A stretch of 12,470 nt of DNA. It comes from Acidobacteriota bacterium (GTDB taxonomy: Bacteria; Acidobacteriota; Terriglobia; Terriglobales; Acidobacteriaceae). The stretch spans positions 1-12,470 of the forward strand of contig JAFAPG010000159.1 in NCBI GenBank assembly GCA_019247235.1, read 5' to 3'. Position numbers and translations under genes: made by a program. The notes beneath the pieces are model-generated. The model was not told the origin of the DNA. It saw only the letters and a program-made list of their open reading frames with translations, and ran no database searches. Positions 1-6,657 of this stretch are shown here, piece after piece (position 1 is the stretch's first letter; the number at the start of each line of letters is the position of its first letter).

Positions 1-864
1 AACGACGATGGTGCTCCCGGCCAGGATATAGGCGTCTACTCGTTCGCCTAAGACCAGCCAGCCAAGAAAGACTGCTACCACGGGATTTACATAGGCATAG
101 GTTGAAACCTTGGCTGTAGGAGCGTGACCGAGGATATAGATATAGGCGCTGTATCCAATCAAAGATCCCCCTATAATCAGATAGGCAATTGCGCCTACGC
201 CTCTGGTCGTCCAGGTGGTGCGTGCGAGATCGGCATGGAGTAAAGCGAAAGCCAGGTTCCCGAGTCCCGCGAAAAGCACCTGCCAGCCGGTAGTAGCAAA
301 CGTGGGTGGGCCGGTCTGCCAGCGCTTTGCCAGCACCGATCCCAAAGCCCAGCTAAGCGATGCGCCAATAAGCGCGAGCGAATAGGCGAACTCCTTCCTC
401 CCCAGCTCTCCGGTTGCCATCAGTTTCGGCCACACCAGAACCAACGTTCCCGAGAATCCCAGCCCCAGTCCCACCAGCCCACGCATCGACATCCGATGAT
501 GGTTGAGCAAAAGCGTGTCCAGCACGAAAAGCCAAAGCGGGGTTATGGCGATCAGGAGGGCAGCCAGTCCGGTCGGGAGGTAGAGCTCGGCATAGGAAAG
601 TGTCAGATTGCCGCCCATGAGCAGCAGATTTCCGATAATCGCTGCGCGAACCAGTTCGACGGCGCTTGCCCCAATGTTTTTACCTCGAACCAGGCAATAA
701 CCGAGCATCAGCAGACCGGCAATGGTAAAGCGGATGGCGCACATGAGCGCTGGCGGGATGTGCTGAACCGCGATATCAATTGCCAAGTAGGTTGACCCCC
801 AGAACACGTACACCAAGAGAAAGTTAAGGCCAAGCATGAAACGGGATGGGGAGGGAAACGACAT
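1..864 (-). CDS. EamA/DMT superfamily permease (YedA/RhaT-like), 3' end missing
   Basis: An inner-membrane drug/metabolite-type transporter; the substrate cannot be read from the sequence. The open frame runs 288 codons from ATG at 864 to the window edge without a stop, so perhaps only the last 10-20 residues are missing (family members are usually about 290-310 residues). Hydrophobic segments cover nearly the whole protein, as two EamA repeats (roughly residues 10-145 and 158-288). Typical family motifs are FWGSTYLAI (21-29) near the first helix and YAYVNPVVAVFLGWLVLGE (257-275 region) in the second repeat. A second possible start is Met10 (837). No good ribosome binding site precedes either start. 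It lies 87 bp downstream of the lipoprotein gene on the same strand and could be the tail of that transcript. Family is confident, function is not. Confidence 0.88.
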   Translation of the reverse strand, partial: MSFPSPSRFMLGLNFLLVYVFWGSTYLAIDIAVQHIPPALMCAIRFTIAGLLMLGYCLVRGKNIGASAVELVRAAIIGNLLLMGGNLTLSYAELYLPTGLAALLIAITPLWLFVLDTLLLNHHRMSMRGLVGLGLGFSGTLVLVWPKLMATGELGRKEFAYSLALIGASLSWALGSVLAKRWQTGPPTFATTGWQVLFAGLGNLAFALLHADLARTTWTTRGVGAIAYLIIGGSLIGYSAYIYILGHAPTAKVSTYAYVNPVVAVFLGWLVLGERVDAYILAGSTIVV

Positions 865-951
865 GGCCGAAGGCTTAAAACTAATCAGACGAACCGGAAG
901 CGAGTTTCGATTCAGGAGTTGGCCGACGGCGCACGCCCTTCTCGGGGAACT

Positions 952-1869
952 CTACTGGCCTCCACCATTCGGCATCGTTTGCGGCCGATCTAAATGAATG
1001 ACTTGTACGCCTGGAGGCTCGTCGAGTACGAACTTATCGTTGGCCAGCGGCTGGTTCATATCCAGCTTGACCATGTTTAAGGTGATGTCGTACTCCTCTT
1101 CCGGCCGCTTAATTTCAATACGGGAGGGAAAAAGAACTGCGCTGTAATCTTTGTAGTTGGTATAGCGGGCATCGGTCACGACCGTGCCGGCTTCGTCGTA
1201 AATCAGCTGCCGGTCGGGCAAGAGATTCTCGCGGTTGAATACAATCTTGCGGGAGAGGGCGCCGTCGGTGCCTTTGCCTCGAATTACCACGATCTCGTAG
1301 ACCGGTTGCTCGAACGTGCGCCCCTTATCTCCGGTCACGATTTCCGTGCCATTCTCGACCGCCACGGTTTCATTCGCCGGATCAATCTGGCGCAGCAAAA
1401 GCGCGTCATAAATCGCTTGTGGACGCAGGTTCTCAAGCGGCTGTTGCGGATTGGGAGTAACCAAGTCGTTGCGGCCGACGATGAAACGGTTTTTGCTGGG
1501 AATCCAGACTTTAAACTCGTGGCCGTCGCTGACCATATCGAAGGCGCGATTACGTACGATGGGCATGAGACCGATCATGCGCAGCATGGCCGGCTTGCGG
1601 GCCAGCACATAACCCCGGATCTCCTTAAATTCTGTGATTCGCCCCTTCTTGGCCCCTCCCACCTCGGTATCAATATCGACGGTGGCCTGCATGGTACGAA
1701 TCTGTTCCGCCTGCTTATTGATATAGGCGAGTAACTCGGTTTTTGTAGCTGTCTTGAGCGCTACCGGGCTGACATTCTGCTCTACGCGGCGGGTACGAAA
1801 GAGGCATCCGGAGAGCGATAGCGTTCCCAGAACCAGGAGCAGGGCCGAACATCGGGAGTTCACACGCAT
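952..1869 (-). CDS. LolA/DUF4292-like outer-membrane-type lipoprotein
   Basis: A predicted lipoprotein of 305 residues from ATG 1869. The first 22 residues form a lipoprotein signal peptide: basic MRVNSR, a hydrophobic run, then the lipobox LSGC with Cys22 as the lipidation site. The frame extends upstream to a TTG at 1914, but that start would put 15 extra residues before the signal peptide, so the ATG is preferred. The rest is a soluble periplasmic domain rich in alternating beta strands, resembling LolA/LolB-fold proteins annotated as outer membrane lipoprotein-sorting protein or DUF4292. It begins 60 bp after mltG on the same strand. By family it may bind or carry hydrophobic molecules such as lipoproteins, but no active-site motif proves this. 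No convincing Shine-Dalgarno sequence is visible. Lipoprotein status is confident; family assignment is moderate. Confidence 0.75.
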   Translation of the reverse strand: MRVNSRCSALLLVLGTLSLSGCLFRTRRVEQNVSPVALKTATKTELLAYINKQAEQIRTMQATVDIDTEVGGAKKGRITEFKEIRGYVLARKPAMLRMIGLMPIVRNRAFDMVSDGHEFKVWIPSKNRFIVGRNDLVTPNPQQPLENLRPQAIYDALLLRQIDPANETVAVENGTEIVTGDKGRTFEQPVYEIVVIRGKGTDGALSRKIVFNRENLLPDRQLIYDEAGTVVTDARYTNYKDYSAVLFPSRIEIKRPEEEYDITLNMVKLDMNQPLANDKFVLDEPPGVQVIHLDRPQTMPNGGGQ

Positions 1870-1929
1870 GCCAACCGTTGATTGGATCGAGACTTCAGTA
1901 TAAAAGACTCGCAATCTCTGCGCTTTAGG

Positions 1930-2910
1930 CTACTTTTGCGCGAGAGCGCGGCGCAGGGCGGCCACGTTGTGGTTGTGTTCGTCGAGCGAAGCGGCAAAGC
2001 GATGGTGGCCGTTTCCGTCGCTGACGAAGTAGTAGAATTTCGTTTCTGCTGGATGCAGAGCTGCTTCGAGGGCAGTCCTGCCGGGATTGGCGATCGGCCC
2101 TGGCGGCAGGTCCGGGTGGCGGTAGGTATTATAGGCCGAGTCAAAGTGCATGTCGTCATGATGCAGGGCGCCGCCGTAACTCCCCTTGAGCAACTCTGCA
2201 TAGATGACGCAGGGGTCAGCTTGCAGAGGAATGTGACTCGCTAAACGGTTCTCGTAGACGCTCGCTACTTCTGGCCGTTCCTCGGCGACAGCGGTTTCCT
2301 TCTCAATGATCGAAGCCAGAGTTACGGTTCTCCGAATATCGCCGCTCAACCCGATTTGTCCTGCCACCAAGCGGAACTGCCTCACCATCTCTGCCGCCAT
2401 ATCGTGCATGCTCTCGGTCCGGGTAAATCGATAAGTGTTGGGAAACAGATAACCTTCGAGGGATGTGGCCTGGGGTGCCAGGTCGCTCACCAACTGGGTG
2501 TCAGCCATGGCTACTTCGAGAAAATCTCGCGCCGGCCCCAGTCCCGCATCTTCTATCGCCTTGGCGATCTCGAACATGTTGAAACCTTCAGGAACCACTA
2601 CCGTATGCTGGTAAACGTCGCCGCGAGTCAGACGGCGGTGGATTTCAATGGCATTGGCGTCGCGCGTGAACAAGTACTCGCCGGCTTTCAGAGAAGAGCG
2701 GCGGTGGAGTGCATGCCAAAGCACAAAAGCGTCGAAGCTGCGGATCACGCCCGCCGACTTTAGCTCCCGGGCGATGCGTCGGGTCGAATAGCCGGGACGC
2801 AGCATAACCAACTTCTCGCCGCCCGGCGAACGCGGCACCAGAAGGCCGTACCCCAGCCATCCGCCCACCAGGACGACTAGGACCAGCGCCAAGACGAACA
2901 GCCTGCGCAT
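1930..2910 (-). CDS. mltG: Endolytic murein transglycosylase MltG
   Basis: Cuts nascent peptidoglycan strands inside the chain, leaving 1,6-anhydro-MurNAc ends, and so limits glycan length at the inner membrane. The 326-residue protein has one N-terminal membrane anchor (about residues 4-25), a LysM-like region (about 33-100) and the YceG catalytic domain. Diagnostic motifs are LEGYLFPNTY (151-160), LASIIEKET (198-206) with Glu203 at the place of the catalytic Glu of E. coli MltG, LQADPCVIY (229-237) and the closing signature YNTYRHPDLPPGPIANPG (260-277). The ATG at 2910 follows AGGATCC, an acceptable ribosome binding site; a TACACT (-10-like) also lies 7 nt before the ATG. It is 98 bp downstream of ruvX, a pairing common in bacteria, and precedes the lipoprotein gene. 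Length matches the family. Confidence 0.95.
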   Translation of the reverse strand: MRRLFVLALVLVVLVGGWLGYGLLVPRSPGGEKLVMLRPGYSTRRIARELKSAGVIRSFDAFVLWHALHRRSSLKAGEYLFTRDANAIEIHRRLTRGDVYQHTVVVPEGFNMFEIAKAIEDAGLGPARDFLEVAMADTQLVSDLAPQATSLEGYLFPNTYRFTRTESMHDMAAEMVRQFRLVAGQIGLSGDIRRTVTLASIIEKETAVAEERPEVASVYENRLASHIPLQADPCVIYAELLKGSYGGALHHDDMHFDSAYNTYRHPDLPPGPIANPGRTALEAALHPAETKFYYFVSDGNGHHRFAASLDEHNHNVAALRRALAQK

Positions 2911-3008
2911 GGATCCTAGTGTAGAGCAATCATGGAGGGGAGCTGGTTTACCAAAGGACTAAGAAGGAGAGCACACCTCGGGATGGCTTCCTGAGCCGAA
3001 TCGCCTCG

Positions 3009-3467
3009 TCATCCGTCCCAGCCGCTGTGGGCCTCCATCCAGTTCTGAAGGATGAGCACCGCCGAGAGCCGATCGACCGCTTGGCTGCGGCGTTCGATTG
3101 AGATTTCGGCTTCGCGGAGGATACGATTGGCCTGGCTCGAGGTCAGTCGTTCGTCCCACAGGTGAACCGGGAGTTCGAATTGGTGTCGGAGCTCCTCGGC
3201 AAAAACCTGCATTTTCGCCGACTGTGTTCCCTCAGTTCCTGATAAATGTAACGGGTACCCGACAACGATCGCAGCCACCTCGTACTGCGCGATGATCCTG
3301 GCAAGCTGTTCAAAATCCTGACGCTTGTTCTTACGCCGGATGGTCGGAAGTCCCTGCGCGGTAATTCCCAATGGATCAGAGACGGCAACGCCGATGGTCT
3401 TAGAACCTACATCTAAGCCCAAGACTCGAGGTCGAAGAGTCCAGGCGGAGCCGCTCGCCCGTGGCAT
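3009..3467 (-). CDS. ruvX: Putative pre-16S rRNA nuclease / Holliday junction resolvase RuvX (YqgF)
   Basis: RNase H-fold nuclease of the YqgF/RuvX family, linked to maturation of the 16S rRNA 5' end and to recombination. From ATG 3467 the protein has 152 residues. Acidic metal-binding positions are visible: Asp19 in LGLDVGSKTIGVAVSD, Glu106 in WDERLTSSQA, and Asp132 in AVDRLSAVLILQ. VVGYPLHLSGTEG (68-80) is the family loop. The frame runs on to a TTG at 3497 (10 extra residues), but ATG 3467 gives the normal length, and a perfect TATAAT lies 6 nt upstream, so a leaderless start is plausible. Divergent from the AI-2E permease with start codons only 11 bp apart; followed by mltG. Family certain, start fairly certain. 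Confidence 0.93.
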   Translation of the reverse strand: MPRASGSAWTLRPRVLGLDVGSKTIGVAVSDPLGITAQGLPTIRRKNKRQDFEQLARIIAQYEVAAIVVGYPLHLSGTEGTQSAKMQVFAEELRHQFELPVHLWDERLTSSQANRILREAEISIERRSQAVDRLSAVLILQNWMEAHSGWDG

Positions 3468-3479
3468 GCGGCGATTATA
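3468..3479 (-). promoter_or_regulatory. Candidate leaderless promoter (-10 box) of ruvX
   Basis: On the minus strand TATAAT occupies 3479-3474, followed by CGCCGC and then the ruvX ATG. Six bases between a perfect -10 hexamer and the ATG would place the transcription start at the start codon. No clear -35 hexamer sits 16-18 bp upstream (TTGCCC is there, but with a 22-bp spacer). The box overlaps the A of the divergent permease start codon. This is inference from geometry only. Confidence 0.45.
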
Positions 3480-4630
3480 TGGCGCAACCGCTCGCAAACT
3501 TGGGCAATCGTTGGAGAGGAGAAGCAGAGCCCCCGAATCTGCCTCCTCCCCAGGTCACAGTTGCCCGCTCCCACGCTAAACACCGTGATTGGGCTCTCGA
3601 TGCTGTGGGTCTTTTGGCGGTAGGCGCCCTTTGCTATTACGCCGAACAGGTCTTGGTAGTGATCCTGGCCTCGGTTCTGATCGCCTTCGTCCTGGCACCG
3701 GTGGCTGACTTGTTCATGCACTTGCGTCTGCCTCGCTGGGTCGCATCGTTTTTGGCGTTACTGCTGCTGATGTCGGTCGTCGGGGGAGTGAGCTATTACG
3801 GCATCAATCAGGCCGCCAATTTGGTCGACCAGCTGCCTCGCTACACCGTCAAGATGCGGGAGAAAATCACCAAGGTGCTGCGCAACACCCAGAAGCTCGA
3901 AGGCCTAAACCCCGAGGAGGCGAGAGCCGCAGGAAAGGCGCACGAAAACGCCCCGAATTTGACCGAGCTGCTCACGCGTGGTTTTGGATCCGCCACCGAG
4001 GCGCTATTTGCCGGCTCCTTCATTCCGTTCCTGGTCTTCTTTATGTTGAATTGGCAAGAGCATGCCCGGGCGGCAACGGTCGGCTTATTTCCGCTCGAGG
4101 ACCGCCACGCCGCCCACCTTACCATCGGTATGATCGCAACCATGGTACGCACCTTTATTGTCGGCAATTTCCTGATCGCCCTGCTGATCGGAGCCATCAG
4201 TTCGGTGATTTTTGCCGTCTTAGGAATCCCTTTTTTCTTGTTTGCCGGCTTTGCCAGTGGATTCTTGAGCCTGGTGCCGTATTTGGGCGTGATTCTCGCC
4301 CTCTTGCCACCGCTGTTTGTCGGGGTCGGCAACCTGGGTCTGAACCTGATGGTCTGGGTGGCGGTGACCGTATTGACCTTGCATATTGTCTCGTTGAACG
4401 TGCTCTATCCCAAATTTCTCGGAGGTCGACTACGCCTGAATCCCTTGGCCGTAACCATCGCCCTGCTCGCCTGGGCTTCACTTTGGGGAGCAGTTGGTTT
4501 GATTATGGCAATTCCCATCACAGCAGGAATCAAAATTGTGTTCGATCATGTGGAGGCGCTGAAGCCATTGGGGGCTTGGCTGGGAGAGAGCTGCAACGCT
4601 AACGGTACGCGGTCAAGAGGAGAGGACTAA
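3479..4630 (+). CDS. AI-2E family transporter (PerM/YdiK-like permease)
   Basis: Inner-membrane protein of the AI-2E exporter-like/PerM family; members have been tied to autoinducer-2 or ion export, but the substrate here is unknown. From ATG 3479 it has 383 residues, with about seven or eight hydrophobic segments. There is a helix pair near 40-75, another near 86-108, a soluble loop (about 115-170) and a C-terminal set from 175 onward. Family motifs are LVPYLGVILALLPPLFVG (265-282), YPKFLGGRLRLNPLAV (310-325) and GLIMAIPITAGIK (340-352). The frame also allows a GTG at 3461, which would overlap the ruvX start; ATG 3479 is preferred. No Shine-Dalgarno sequence is seen before it. Its promoter must lie inside ruvX. 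It ends in a 4-bp overlap with the convergent carD. Confidence 0.9.
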   Translation: MAQPLANLGNRWRGEAEPPNLPPPQVTVARSHAKHRDWALDAVGLLAVGALCYYAEQVLVVILASVLIAFVLAPVADLFMHLRLPRWVASFLALLLLMSVVGGVSYYGINQAANLVDQLPRYTVKMREKITKVLRNTQKLEGLNPEEARAAGKAHENAPNLTELLTRGFGSATEALFAGSFIPFLVFFMLNWQEHARAATVGLFPLEDRHAAHLTIGMIATMVRTFIVGNFLIALLIGAISSVIFAVLGIPFFLFAGFASGFLSLVPYLGVILALLPPLFVGVGNLGLNLMVWVAVTVLTLHIVSLNVLYPKFLGGRLRLNPLAVTIALLAWASLWGAVGLIMAIPITAGIKIVFDHVEALKPLGAWLGESCNANGTRSRGED

Positions 4631-5166
4631 GACTCTAGTTCTGCCGCTTCGGGGAGCTTCAGATTGGTCTTTGAGAGGGTCTCCGACAGAAGAACTTCCA
4701 TGTGGGACTCCTCGCAGTTTCGCGCCAGGGCAAGCTCGCTAACGAGTAGGTAACGAGCGCGTTCGAGCATCTTCTTCTCGCGGAACGATAGGCTCTTGGT
4801 TTCCTTAAGAACCAGGAGGTTCTTAAGCACGGCGGCTACTTCTAGAAGCGACCCGGTGCGCATACGGTCGGAATTTTCCTTAAACCGGTCTTTCCAGTCG
4901 GTTGCGTTTTCCGTCTGGCCATCCGCCAGGAAATCAAGAATCTTTTGTACTTCTCCGTTCTTTACAACGCGCCGCAAACCTACCGCGACCACGCTATGAA
5001 AGGGAACCGTAACCTTGAGATTGCTGGACTTTATGTTGAGCAGGTAGTATTTCTCAGCGGTGGCGCCGAGGGTACGGCTGCCAATCTGTTCGACGATGCC
5101 TACACCGTGGTTGGGGTAAACGACTTTATCACCGATGCGGAACTCACCGTTGCCGTTACCACTCAT
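4627..5166 (-). CDS. carD: CarD family transcription regulator
   Basis: RNA polymerase-binding regulator that stabilises the open promoter complex; the mycobacterial homologue is a global activator of rRNA and other promoters. The 179-residue protein has the N-terminal RNAP-interacting (Tudor-like, TRCF-type) domain at about 8-67, with FRIGDKVVYPNHGVGIVEQI typical of CarD. The helical DNA-binding domain spans about 75-155. Trp91 in ATDWKDRFKENSDRM aligns with the Trp that wedges into the -10 region in mycobacterial CarD. LSFREKKMLERARYLLVSEL (126-145) is also conserved. It has its own good promoter (TTGTGA, 17 bp, TAGAAT) about 45 bp upstream, but no Shine-Dalgarno sequence directly before ATG 5166. 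Divergent from greA. The last 25 residues are an uncharacterised tail. Confidence 0.93.
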   Translation of the reverse strand: MSGNGNGEFRIGDKVVYPNHGVGIVEQIGSRTLGATAEKYYLLNIKSSNLKVTVPFHSVVAVGLRRVVKNGEVQKILDFLADGQTENATDWKDRFKENSDRMRTGSLLEVAAVLKNLLVLKETKSLSFREKKMLERARYLLVSELALARNCEESHMEVLLSETLSKTNLKLPEAAELES

Positions 5167-5210
5167 AAGGAACAGCTCATAGGAACAGCCGCCGTCCGAA
5201 AGACTTCTTC

Positions 5211-5239
5211 ATTCTAGCCTACCGTCACCGGATTCACAA
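5211..5239 (-). promoter_or_regulatory. Promoter of carD (-35 TTGTGA, 17 bp, -10 TAGAAT)
   Basis: On the minus strand TTGTGA (5239-5234) and TAGAAT (5216-5211) are separated by exactly 17 bp, matching a sigma70-type promoter at 4/6 and 5/6 positions. The predicted start near 5204 gives a leader of about 38 nt before carD. This is the best two-box promoter in the window. Confidence 0.6.
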
Positions 5240-5445
5240 TTTAGAGAATCGCGTCGGCTGTATTTTCAATGACTTATCATCTGAGCACCGGCTCGGGCCG
5301 AGCGAGGTACATCTTTAAGGACCTGGGCGACAGGTTTCTCGCATTTTCTATGTGCCAACCAGGGGCGGAATTCACCCGACCGGACGCGAATTTCTACCCG
5401 GCCAGAGTTGGTTTGAGCTTAAGCTACGCGCGAACAAGTAAGGTT

Positions 5446-5460
5446 TATAATTTCGCCAGC
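5446..5460 (+). promoter_or_regulatory. Candidate leaderless or very-short-leader promoter (-10 TATAAT) of greA
   Basis: TATAAT at 5446-5451 lies 9 nt before the greA ATG, so transcription would start within about three bases of the start codon. No -35-like hexamer is found 16-18 bp upstream; instead the palindrome AGCTTAAGCT covers 5416-5425. There is no Shine-Dalgarno sequence before greA, which agrees with leaderless translation. Confidence 0.45.
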
Positions 5461-5940
5461 ATGACCGAACAAATCCGGAAAAAATTGCAAGACGAAATCA
5501 ACGCGCTCGAACGCGAGCTGGTCCACGAGTTGCCAAAAGAGATCAAGAAGGCCGCCGCTCTCGGTGACCTCAGCGAAAATGCCGAGTACCACATGGCCAA
5601 GCAGCGGCAGGAGTATGTGAAAGCCCGGGTGCGCCAGTTGGGCAAGCGACTGGCGGAGCTTTCGATGATCAACATGAATAATATTCCCCGCGACAAAGTC
5701 GGATTAGGGTCATTCGTGAAGGTTTATGACAGCACCAAGAACGAGGAACGGGAGTACAACCTGGTCACTAGTGAAGAATCCGATGTGGCTGCCGGGAAAA
5801 TTTCAACCACCTCTCCTATTGGGCGCGCTCTGCTGAACAAGAAAGTAGGCGACACGGCTATCGTGGTCACTCCCAACGGCAATCGCGAGCTGGAGATTTT
5901 AAGCCTCACCACGATTCACGACGAGGCCCGAGCTGAATGA
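5461..5940 (+). CDS. greA: Transcript cleavage factor GreA
   Basis: Binds the RNA polymerase secondary channel and stimulates cleavage of backtracked RNA so that elongation can resume. From ATG 5461 it has 159 residues, the normal GreA length. The N-terminal coiled coil (about 1-75) carries the tip motif LGDLSENAEYHMAK (34-47), with acidic Asp36 and Glu39 at the catalytic tip positions. The C-terminal FKBP-like domain has SPIGRALLNKKVGD, a family signature. The frame is open further upstream, but the longer protein has no family support. A perfect TATAAT lies 9 nt before the ATG. It is divergent from carD and 19 bp upstream of the CDP-alcohol phosphatidyltransferase, so it likely heads an operon with that gene and galU. 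Confidence 0.96.
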   Translation: MTEQIRKKLQDEINALERELVHELPKEIKKAAALGDLSENAEYHMAKQRQEYVKARVRQLGKRLAELSMINMNNIPRDKVGLGSFVKVYDSTKNEEREYNLVTSEESDVAAGKISTTSPIGRALLNKKVGDTAIVVTPNGNRELEILSLTTIHDEARAE

Positions 5941-5959
5941 CTTCTGATTATCCTTTCCT

Positions 5960-6592
5960 ATGACATGGACGAGTGCATTTGGTAAGGCCTGCGCGGTTCT
6001 GCTGCGTACGATTGTTCGCTGGCTGGCGCTTACCCGCATCAGTCCGAACGTTCTGACCTTTATGGGACTGGTGGTGAATGCCTGGGCGGCATTCTTTTTT
6101 GGCTATGCCACGGCCGAAAACCAGCAGCGCATGTTCTTGTATGCCGGCTTGATCATTATCGGCTCCGGTTTCTTTGACCTGGTAGATGGCGAGGTCGCCA
6201 GAGCCCAGAATCGTGTGACCCGGTTCGGCGCCTTCTTTGACTCGGTGGTGGACCGCTACAGCGACGCTTCGCAGTTTTTCGGATTGCTCGTGTTTTATGC
6301 TCGCGGGGCGCGCTTTTTTTACATCGTGCTCACCGCTTTCGTCATGGTAAGCGCGATCATGGTGAGTTATAGTCGCGCTCGCGCCGAATCACTAATTGGA
6401 TCCTGTCGAGTGGGTTTTATGGAGAGGCCGGAGCGGTTGGTGCTGGTCATCATCGGTGCCCTATTTAATCGCATGGCGCCAGTGTTATGGATCATCGCCG
6501 TGCTCTCAACTATCACCGTAATTCACCGCATTCAATATACCTGGGCGCGAACCGCGGGGCCGGAGGCTCTCAACAGCGGTCAGGCCGCGTAA
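5960..6592 (+). CDS. CDP-alcohol phosphatidyltransferase, PIP-synthase-like subgroup
   Basis: Membrane enzyme that joins an alcohol to a phosphatidyl group from CDP-diacylglycerol, releasing CMP. The 210-residue protein has several hydrophobic helices. The complete catalytic signature DxxDGxxARx8Gx3Dx3D spans residues 73-98, with Asp73, Asp76, Asp94 and Asp98 as metal ligands and catalytic residues. Downstream, SYSRARAESL (136-145) and CRVGFMERPERLVLV (149-163) closely resemble the region following the active site in actinobacterial phosphatidylinositol-phosphate synthases. That makes inositol phosphate, or a similar phosphorylated polyol, a likely acceptor; glycerol-3-phosphate remains possible. 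It starts 19 bp after greA and ends 65 bp before galU. No Shine-Dalgarno sequence is seen, though a TATCCT lies 5 nt before the ATG. No inositol-phosphate synthase gene is in the window. Confidence 0.88.
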   Translation: MTWTSAFGKACAVLLRTIVRWLALTRISPNVLTFMGLVVNAWAAFFFGYATAENQQRMFLYAGLIIIGSGFFDLVDGEVARAQNRVTRFGAFFDSVVDRYSDASQFFGLLVFYARGARFFYIVLTAFVMVSAIMVSYSRARAESLIGSCRVGFMERPERLVLVIIGALFNRMAPVLWIIAVLSTITVIHRIQYTWARTAGPEALNSGQAA

Positions 6593-6657
6593 ATGCCTGG
6601 TGGTTCGGGATTCCATCCCAGTAGCCAAGCTTACTTCTGAGTTGAATAAGGTAAAGC

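Larger units (their letters stand above)
5166..5460. other. carD-greA divergent intergenic region
   Basis: The longest gap in the window, 294 bp. It holds the carD promoter and the greA -10 box. It also holds two perfect short palindromes: GCTCGGGCCGAGC at 5291-5303 and AGCTTAAGCT at 5416-5425, the second lying about where a greA -35 element or operator would sit. The greA frame stays open back to 5269 (64 extra codons), but this is not expected to be translated because the product would no longer fit the GreA family. No RNA gene is recognised here. Confidence 0.6.

Noticed and set aside
1306..1734. Open frame of 142 codons on the plus strand inside the lipoprotein gene
   Set aside because: It is antisense to a well-supported gene, has no recognisable domain or ribosome binding site, and matches the pattern of GC-rich shadow frames.
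3841..4332. Open frame of 163 codons on the minus strand inside the AI-2E permease
   Set aside because: It is antisense to the permease, its Lys/Ser/Pro-rich low-complexity composition mirrors the membrane helices, and no family is recognised.
5269..5460. 64-codon in-frame upstream extension of greA
   Set aside because: The added residues have no GreA character, normal family length starts at 5461, and the -10 box lies between.
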